Positions 16,061-20,735 of a stretch of 20,735 bases of DNA are shown one piece after another. The stretch comes from a virus. The position numbers and the translations under genes are program-made. The notes beneath the pieces are model-generated. The model saw only the letters and a program-made list of their open reading frames with translations. It had not been told where the DNA came from and ran no database searches. How positions within the stretch are numbered: the stretch's first letter is position 1; each line of letters starts with the position of its first letter. The DNA lies in IMG/VR virus record IMGVR_UViG_3300042923_000270, positions 1 through 20,735 of that record. One strand, 5' to 3'.

Positions 16061-17796
16061 TCGAACTCCTCCTTATGGAGCTTGTATGCCACCCAGGCAT
16101 CCATCAGTGCTGCTACGGCGTCGATCTTGGCGTCCTGACGCTTCTTCAGAAGCTTCCGGTTTCCGTTGGTGTCTTCCAACGTGATCGCATTACCCATAGC
16201 GAAGGTCATCAATGCTTGATCAAATATGAGCCAACGTTCGCCACTGAGAGTCTTGAGTTCCCCAAGCGGGACAGACTCCGTTCTCGCCCCCTGAATCACT
16301 TTCTCGATAGCATGCGGACCATTCTCCGCTTCCCAGCGGCCTACGAACTCCTTGGCGTTGTAGGGGTCGTACCCAAACGCGCGCACGTCATAGTTAGATT
16401 CCTGAATGAAACCATCCAGGTCATCATAGACTTCCATCATGTCGAGAATGCTGCCGTCAAGCACATGGAGACTACCCTCGTCCATGAATTCCTGATACTT
16501 CTGTCTCATGGCACTTTGAAGTTTCAGGAGGGTCAAGGATGAGATGTAGTTTCTCGTCTTCACCCCGAATTTGCCGCGTGACAGTGGAAAGAGGAATGTG
16601 AACGAACAGAAGTCATCACCCTGCGAAAGGTCGGCACCCATAGCACAAGGCAACTGCCAGAATTCCCGGTGAGGATGAGGTAGGGTCTCCTCGTAAGTGA
16701 AGAAGTACGTGTATCCCTCCATCGGAAGCCCGAAACGCTTCGCCAGAATATCGTTCCTGGCCGCAGGAGCCTTTTCGGCTCGTTCAACGTCGAGTTGGTA
16801 AACGTCATAGGTGACGGTCTTTCCGAGGTTGGGGTTCGCCTTCTGCCACATGGCAGGGTTGGCTACTTCTTCGACGTCGTCCAGCTTGTAGTGCCAGATC
16901 GAAACGTGAGGAGCCTGATACTCACCCTTGAGAATATCGGCCAGTTCCATCTTGATGGTGTCGCCACTGCCGTTCCGGACGGTACCTTCGGAACTGACAG
17001 CCACGATCAGATAGTCATCAAGCTTTGAAGCACCCTGTTCGATGGCGCCGATGACATCTTCTCGCAGATCCCCAGACAGCCATTCATCAACTGTTGCTAT
17101 CTTGGTACGAAGACCTTGAAGCTTGTTGATGGTCATCGGCCGTACTTCAAGGATCGAACCCGTGAGGAAGTTCTCGACACCCTTCTTGGTCGCGGCCAGC
17201 TTGACTCGGTTGACCCTTGACCCGGTGGTGTTCTGAAGCGATCCTTCTGTGAGAAACGCGAAGAGCGGTCCCCTGGCCCGGACGATGGACGTTCTGACGG
17301 GTGACATGACCTCGTCAGCCTGCTTCATCGTAGGGGCTGTAGTGATCTGATGAGTGGTGGACGAATCGATGTTCAGAAAATAGCTCTGGAGGCAAGATTC
17401 ATACAACGACTTGGCCGCACCACGGGCAACGATCAGGTACTGCTTTGTCGTAAGGCGCTTCTTGATCACCTTGTCCACGTAACGTCCGCCACGCTCGCCC
17501 GGCTCGTATACGCTTCGATTGACGAAGTAGTACCAGCAGAAAATCTGTTCTGCCCACAGTTTGAACGTGTCAAGCAGGTGAAGATCGGTACCGTCGGTAA
17601 GAGTGAGTTCCGCTTCGCAGTACTTTACGAACCCCTCTACCGGATTGGGATCGTAGTAGATGTTCGGATTCGCGATGAGTGCGTCGATGCGGTTCATCTC
17701 TAGGGAGACTTCCCGGTTTACCGGAATATCGCCGTTCAGTACCGCGTCACGGAATCTTCCGTAGTAGTACGGAACTGCCGTGTTCGACAAGTCCAT
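16057..17796 (-). CDS. Terminase large subunit
   Basis: A 579-residue packaging motor ATPase and nuclease. The Walker A-like loop is at about 122-130 (IVARGAAKS, a slightly unusual form with ARGAAKS). The Walker B and catalytic acid are at 232-238 (KIATVDE; Asp237, Glu238). Nuclease-domain acids are likely Asp389 in GADLSQGDDF, Asp477 in FGYDPYN and Asp559 in AKIDAVAALMDAW. The C-terminal part also has the family-typical RWLIFDQALMTFAMGN. Length is normal for the family. The ATG at 17796 has a strong AAAGGAGG site, 15 bases after the previous stop. Head genes follow directly. Confidence 0.93.
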   Translation of the reverse strand: MDLSNTAVPYYYGRFRDAVLNGDIPVNREVSLEMNRIDALIANPNIYYDPNPVEGFVKYCEAELTLTDGTDLHLLDTFKLWAEQIFCWYYFVNRSVYEPGERGGRYVDKVIKKRLTTKQYLIVARGAAKSLYESCLQSYFLNIDSSTTHQITTAPTMKQADEVMSPVRTSIVRARGPLFAFLTEGSLQNTTGSRVNRVKLAATKKGVENFLTGSILEVRPMTINKLQGLRTKIATVDEWLSGDLREDVIGAIEQGASKLDDYLIVAVSSEGTVRNGSGDTIKMELADILKGEYQAPHVSIWHYKLDDVEEVANPAMWQKANPNLGKTVTYDVYQLDVERAEKAPAARNDILAKRFGLPMEGYTYFFTYEETLPHPHREFWQLPCAMGADLSQGDDFCSFTFLFPLSRGKFGVKTRNYISSLTLLKLQSAMRQKYQEFMDEGSLHVLDGSILDMMEVYDDLDGFIQESNYDVRAFGYDPYNAKEFVGRWEAENGPHAIEKVIQGARTESVPLGELKTLSGERWLIFDQALMTFAMGNAITLEDTNGNRKLLKKRQDAKIDAVAALMDAWVAYKLHKEEFE

Positions 17797-17811
17797 CGCT
17801 AAGCCTCCTTT

Positions 17812-18858
17812 CTACCGCTCTGCTGCCATCCGGCGTACTACTACGCCTGCTCCGGCTGTTACTGCCGCCGATGTCCCGCCAGTGGCATAGGCAAGTCCAG
17901 CAGTGACAGCAGTCGTCACACCGGTCTTGACTGCCACACCGGTTGGAGTCTTCAGAAACTGGCGTACATCGTTGACGGTCTTGCCGAGAGCGAGAACCTT
18001 CTTGACCTGATCGTGCCCCCGGTCCACAGAAGACTTCTCAGGCGGAGCTGTCATCATCGTTCGGTACTGACGTTCCAGGTTCATCCGCGTCAGAAGACCC
18101 TGCAGTTCCTGATTGCTGAGGGTTTGGGTACCGCCTTGAGAAATCTTCCTCTGAGCGTTGACAGCAGCCTTCACATCGGCCGAAACAGGCGGAGGCTTTG
18201 GAGCTGAAGCTGAAGCTACCGAAGACTGATCATCAGCTCGACGGACCCCCCACTTCATACCCTTGACGCCATAGTGACTGAGAGCCGTCTGTCCGACCTC
18301 GCTCATGACGGAGTGAGGCGACTGGATTTGTGACATCGCTACCTCCATGTCGTAACGAAAAGGTTTGAGATCGAATGTCGGACCTTCGGAATCTCCGATC
18401 CACAGAGCGACACGGTCGAACTGGACGAAGGTGACTCCAGCGTCGAAGTCGTTCGGGGGCTTCTTCGCCGGGGTTTCGGGATACCCGAGCGTCAGATGAG
18501 GAGTCCAACCTTCGAACTGTTCGGTGCCATGGTAAGCAGCCGAGATGAGAGGATTCTGAAGAAGGTGGTCCCGGAAGGTCTGAATTTTACGGGACAAGTA
18601 GTCCTTGTAGAAGAAGAGTACATCCGCTTTCTTGTCGCCCAGCTCACCCCGTCGATCAACCTCAAGACTGAATTGAAAGAGGAAAGTTGAGGCATAGTCG
18701 ACGTACTCCTGAAGCTTGGTGATCTGTCCCTGATCGTAATCAGGCTCACCCAGGTACAGAAGCGTCAGATGCGGATTCTTCTCGCTCGAAACCTTATGGA
18801 CATAGTCGTTCTCAGACGGAAGAGCGACTACTACAAGCTGGGTACGGGCGCCGTCCAC
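17812..18858 (-). CDS. 2H phosphoesterase fused to an HYGVKGM-tagged C-terminal region
   Basis: A 348-residue protein. Two His-x-Thr motifs, PHLTLLYLG (His30) and TPHLTLGY (His121), about 90 residues apart mark the 2H phosphoesterase (2'-5' RNA ligase-like) superfamily, which acts on 2',3'-cyclic or 2'-5' phosphodiester bonds. Residues 195-207 are HYGVKGMKWGVRR; beyond lies a helical segment and a Gly/Ala/Val-rich hydrophobic tail (about 305-345). I chose the GTG at 18858 because GGAGG lies seven bases upstream; an ATG at 18891 would add 11 residues and overlap the preceding gene by 61 bases. An internal start at 18336 may yield the tagged half alone. Substrate is unknown. Confidence 0.8.
   Translation of the reverse strand: MDGARTQLVVVALPSENDYVHKVSSEKNPHLTLLYLGEPDYDQGQITKLQEYVDYASTFLFQFSLEVDRRGELGDKKADVLFFYKDYLSRKIQTFRDHLLQNPLISAAYHGTEQFEGWTPHLTLGYPETPAKKPPNDFDAGVTFVQFDRVALWIGDSEGPTFDLKPFRYDMEVAMSQIQSPHSVMSEVGQTALSHYGVKGMKWGVRRADDQSSVASASAPKPPPVSADVKAAVNAQRKISQGGTQTLSNQELQGLLTRMNLERQYRTMMTAPPEKSSVDRGHDQVKKVLALGKTVNDVRQFLKTPTGVAVKTGVTTAVTAGLAYATGGTSAAVTAGAGVVVRRMAAER
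18238..18276 (-). other. HYGVKGMKWGVRR tag, first copy
   Basis: Encodes residues 195-207 of the 2H-phosphoesterase protein counted from the GTG start. It is the most canonical of the three copies in the window and lies between the enzymatic domain and the helical C-terminal region. Confidence 0.9.
18337..18346 (-). promoter_or_regulatory. Internal ribosome binding site within the 2H-phosphoesterase gene
   Basis: Reading leftward, GGAGGT occupies 18346-18341, then four bases and an in-frame ATG at 18336. The product would begin MSQIQSPHSVMSEV, run 174 residues and place the tag near its N-terminus, as in the 122- and 318-residue tagged proteins. The element is directly visible; whether it is used is inference. 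Confidence 0.5.
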
Positions 18859-19196
18859 TCTTCCCCCTCCCGATGAACGTTGAGAAGCCATTCGAACTTC
18901 TCGATCTGCTTCTCCATGGAATCAAGAGCGTAGGACGTTCCTGGCGGATCGAATACCAATCGAACCGACATGTAAACGTAAGTCCTCACTTGGCTGAGTC
19001 GAGGATCGTTCCCGATGAAGGCGTCCCACGTGGCCGTGTCGTCTTCGATCATGAAGCCTCCGACTGGGCCGATCCCGAGTTGGTCCAGTCTTGCCAACGT
19101 TGAGTTGATGTGCATGATGATGTCGGTATCGAACGATGTGTCAGTCTCAGGCAGGCCAAGAACCTTCTTGACACTGACAAGGATGCGCTGTTCCAC
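18831..19196 (-). CDS. Head-tail adaptor (gp6-like connector)
   Basis: A protein of about 121 residues resembling gp6-type adaptors that bind under the portal. Visible family pattern: VKKVLGLPETDTSFDTDIIM, INSTLARLDQLGIGP, then RTYVYMSVRLVFDPP and IEKFEWLLNV. I prefer the GTG at 19196 (MEQRILVSVKK) because AGGAGG lies at proper spacing; the GTG at 19205 is too close to it. The end overlaps the next gene by 28 bases, which implies coupled translation. Such genes normally follow the capsid gene; here it precedes the terminase by two genes, about 6 kb upstream of the capsid end in transcription order. Confidence 0.75.
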   Translation of the reverse strand: MEQRILVSVKKVLGLPETDTSFDTDIIMHINSTLARLDQLGIGPVGGFMIEDDTATWDAFIGNDPRLSQVRTYVYMSVRLVFDPPGTSYALDSMEKQIEKFEWLLNVHREGEEWTAPVPSL

Positions 19197-19230
19197 GTGG
19201 GACACCTCCTCTCATTTTGACGGAGTTGGA

Positions 19231-19950
19231 CTACCGACGAGCCCGAGCCTGTCGATCGACTTCAGCCTGGACCTGCTTGGGGTCGTAGCCCGCTTCCTTG
19301 AGGTCCCTGGATCGACTGGGGTCGTTGCCCCACTTACCCGCGAAGACTTCGGCCGCCAGAGTCTTGATGGACTTCCGACCCTGCGGCGGGTTGAGGATCT
19401 CCTCGACTCGGGCCTGAACCTGCTTGGGGTTGTAACCCGCAGCGATGAGCTTCCGGACCCGCTCGGGACCGTTGCCCCAGTTCCCCTTCTCGACGATCTC
19501 GTGAGCGATCTGGTCGACCGTCTTCTTCGAGGGGGTGGAGGGGCTAGGGGAGGAGGGGGAGGGCTTCTGGTAGGCACCAGCGAAGAACAGCACGTGGATG
19601 TGATCCATGTGGTTCTCAGTCACACTTCCACGGTCCGCCATCTTCCGACGGACGCCGGGCTCGGTGACGGTCGAGGTGATGTGCTGTTCCCAGATGACAT
19701 GCTGCAGGCGGAGACGCTTGCGGTTGGTCCAGATGTAGTTCCGGATCCAGTCGCCCGCCTTCTCGTTCCGGACCATGAGATCCAGGGCTCGGCCGGTAGC
19801 GTGCTCCGAGCTGCTGCCCATCCCCCACATGTACCAGATCTCGTGACCGGCCTTCTTGGCGGCGTCGAAGATCTCCTGAGAGATGGACTTGGTGGCGGGC
19901 TGCACCTTGCCGAGCTTGGCGCTGACAGTGGCGTACGTTGCGGCAGTCAC
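19231..19950 (-). CDS. Endolysin: peptidase-like domain plus two CW_7 repeats
   Basis: A 239-residue lysin. The N-terminal domain (about 18-125) has GSSSEHATGRALDLMV (His50, Asp57) and NHMDHIHVLF (His117, His119), the His/Asp layout of M15-type zinc peptidases; related domains are common in actinophage lysins. A Pro/Ser linker (SPSSPSPSTPSK) leads to two Cpl-7-type wall-binding repeats (about 142-187 and 194-234), each with a GxWGNxP core and AGY(N/D)PKQVQA. There is no signal peptide, so release needs a holin, which is not in this window. The GTG at 19950 overlaps the preceding stop as GTGA and has AAGGAGGA. Third-position GC is much higher than in flanking genes. Confidence 0.88.
   Translation of the reverse strand: MTAATYATVSAKLGKVQPATKSISQEIFDAAKKAGHEIWYMWGMGSSSEHATGRALDLMVRNEKAGDWIRNYIWTNRKRLRLQHVIWEQHITSTVTEPGVRRKMADRGSVTENHMDHIHVLFFAGAYQKPSPSSPSPSTPSKKTVDQIAHEIVEKGNWGNGPERVRKLIAAGYNPKQVQARVEEILNPPQGRKSIKTLAAEVFAGKWGNDPSRSRDLKEAGYDPKQVQAEVDRQARARR
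19248..19527 (-). repeat. Two CW_7 (Cpl-7) cell-wall-binding repeats
   Basis: Endolysin residues about 142-234. Each copy contains a GxWGNxP core (GNWGNGP; GKWGNDP), an Arg-rich stretch with LIAAGY or LKEAGY, and the closing PKQVQA. These repeats bind peptidoglycan muropeptides in the lysins where the family is characterised. Confidence 0.8.
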
Positions 19951-20069
19951 TTGGACGTCTCCTCCTTCGCGTTCGTCTCCTCGACGTCGAAGTCGGCGTC
20001 GGTCTCGTCGGGCTCCGTGTCGCCGTCGTAGAAGTCCATCTCGACGGGGGGCTCGTTCTTCTCAGTCAT
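19947..20069 (-). CDS. Small acidic protein of 40 residues
   Basis: A short reading frame from ATG at 20069 to TGA at 19947, between the HNH gene and the endolysin. It starts MTEKNEPPVEMDFYDGDTEP and is dominated by Asp and Glu. GAAGGAA lies upstream of the ATG, and its stop overlaps the endolysin start as GTGA; an AAGGAGGA inside its last codons serves the endolysin. Codon use is as GC3-rich as in the endolysin, which suggests the two form one cassette. No membrane segment is present, so it is not a holin. The role may be only translational coupling, or it may be a DNA-mimic-like or regulatory peptide; neither is shown. Confidence 0.65.
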   Translation of the reverse strand: MTEKNEPPVEMDFYDGDTEPDETDADFDVEETNAKEETSK

Positions 20070-20080
20070 CGTGATTCCTT

Positions 20081-20491
20081 CTACCAGAGTTTTGTATCGC
20101 CAGGTCTGCGTTCGACCATTGGACGGGGAAGAAGACTTTCGTCTCCGTAGTGAATGGCGTTGTGTGTCCGAAGAGCAACCGTGATCAAGTTGTCCGGATC
20201 AAGGAGACAGGAATCCCCGGCTTCGATCTGCTCGACAGTTATGGGATTCAAATGGTGAATGTAGAGACCCTTGTGAATCTCATAACCTTCGATACCCAGA
20301 TCACAACCGTTGTCCCGAACGATGATCTCATGTCGAGTCTGACGCCATTCGCGGGATGTGTAAAAGTCTTGATTGATCCAACGATTGAACCCGAACGTTA
20401 CTTCTCCGACTCGACCTTTGAGTGAGAGATAACGGAACCGCTCTAGGAAGTCGTCGAATCTACGTAGTTCAGAATACGATCTACGCTTCAT
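20081..20491 (-). CDS. HNH endonuclease
   Basis: A protein of about 136 residues with the HNH signature in its C-terminal half: IHHLNPITVEQI, then LDPDNLITV and RTHNAIHYG, giving the His-His, Asn and His of a beta-beta-alpha metal finger. Small HNH proteins next to terminase genes assist genome end cutting in several phage groups, so a packaging role is likely here. The tandem ATGs at 20494 and 20491 follow GAGGA and overlap the end of the preceding gene; a longer frame back to 20656 is antisense-like overlap with that gene and is unlikely. It is separated from the large terminase by four genes. Confidence 0.82.
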   Translation of the reverse strand: MKRRSYSELRRFDDFLERFRYLSLKGRVGEVTFGFNRWINQDFYTSREWRQTRHEIIVRDNGCDLGIEGYEIHKGLYIHHLNPITVEQIEAGDSCLLDPDNLITVALRTHNAIHYGDESLLPRPMVERRPGDTKLW

Positions 20492-20735
20492 CATCTTCCT
20501 CAGGAGGATGACCCTGATACCCTCGCATAGCTTTGATCGCCGTGGCGTAAAGTTCTTCCAAACGCTGCGATGAAGCCATGGCTTCGATCTTGGCTTCCTG
20601 AAGTCTGACCTCGCCAGCCAGACGTTGCTGTTCGAGCTGTTCTCGGGTCGAGCCAAGCTTCAGGTAATGCGTAATAACCTGAGCCGAGGCTATGCCTTCC
20701 TTCATCTGCTGTTCGGCTAGTCTCTCGGCCAGAGA
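20481..20735 (-). CDS. Possible terminase small subunit, 5' end beyond the window
   Basis: The last 84 residues of a protein whose frame is open to the right edge, so the start is missing. It is helical: LAEQQMKEG, then ITHYLKLGSTREQLEQQRLAGE, then EELYATAIKAMRGYQG and an acidic tail. This pattern matches proteins I remember directly upstream of HNH and large terminase genes in related phages, sometimes annotated as small terminase. An in-frame ATG at 20705 could serve as start but removes conserved-looking residues, so I treat the gene as truncated by the window. The function is inferred from position and general resemblance. Confidence 0.5.
   Translation of the reverse strand, partial: SLAERLAEQQMKEGIASAQVITHYLKLGSTREQLEQQRLAGEVRLQEAKIEAMASSQRLEELYATAIKAMRGYQGHPPEEDDEA

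Noticed and set aside
19015-20031. Plus-strand frame of 338 residues
   Set aside because: Antisense to the endolysin, whose catalytic and CW_7 motifs are clear; the frame stays open because of GC3 bias.
20492-20656. Extension of the HNH protein to a start at 20656
   Set aside because: The added residues overlap almost the whole preceding gene in another frame, and the tandem ATGs at 20494/20491 have a ribosome site and the expected family length.

Overview
This window is the late structural region of a long-tailed (siphovirus-type) phage or prophage, most likely of an actinobacterial host. That host guess rests on three things: a moderately high GC content by eye, frequent GTG starts, and an endolysin that joins a peptidase-like domain to two Cpl-7-type (CW_7) wall-binding repeats, a layout familiar from actinophages. 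Many of the structural proteins (tail tube, head closure, terminator, adaptor, tape measure N-terminus) also belong to families I remember from phages of Firmicutes. The host genus cannot be decided from this sequence. No integrase, repressor, tRNA, CRISPR array or attachment site was seen.

Every supported gene is on the minus strand, so the transcript reads from position 20735 down to 1. Genes are packed with overlaps of a few bases or gaps under about 40 bases. I see no promoter or terminator, and no gene-free stretch longer than 300 bases. The long plus-strand frames are antisense shadows of these genes.

Layout in transcription order. (1) Start of the packaging/lysis block: a 5'-truncated gene that may be the terminase small subunit (20735-20481), an HNH endonuclease, a 40-residue acidic protein and the endolysin. 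(2) A head-tail adaptor, unusually placed before the terminase. (3) A 2H-phosphoesterase protein carrying the peptide motif HYGVKGMKWGVRR. (4) The large terminase. (5) Two more proteins carrying the same motif; one has a C-terminal region that may be ADP-ribosyltransferase-like. (6) The portal. (7) A basic coiled-coil protein with a second recurrent phage motif (EYYLRNRKLKGR). (8) A single reading frame fusing the HK97-type prohead protease to the major capsid protein. (9) Head closure, tail terminator, major tail tube protein, tail assembly chaperone and a second, divergent tail tube protein. (10) A concanavalin-like protein and a pyocin-knob fibre, then a small unknown protein and an HK97 gp10-like tail completion protein. 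(11) A very large tape measure protein that runs off the left edge (at least 1,703 residues).

The most interesting points are as follows. Three neighbouring, otherwise unrelated proteins share the HYGVKGMKWGV tag, and two of them carry domains that look (one clearly, one tentatively) nucleotide-processing, which raises the possibility of virion-packaged effectors. Good internal ribosome binding sites lie inside two fused genes, at 18336 and 12148. The capsid protein and the main tail tube protein share a homologous C-terminal domain. The tail tube gene is duplicated with contrasting codon use. The neck and fibre genes are scattered relative to the usual order.
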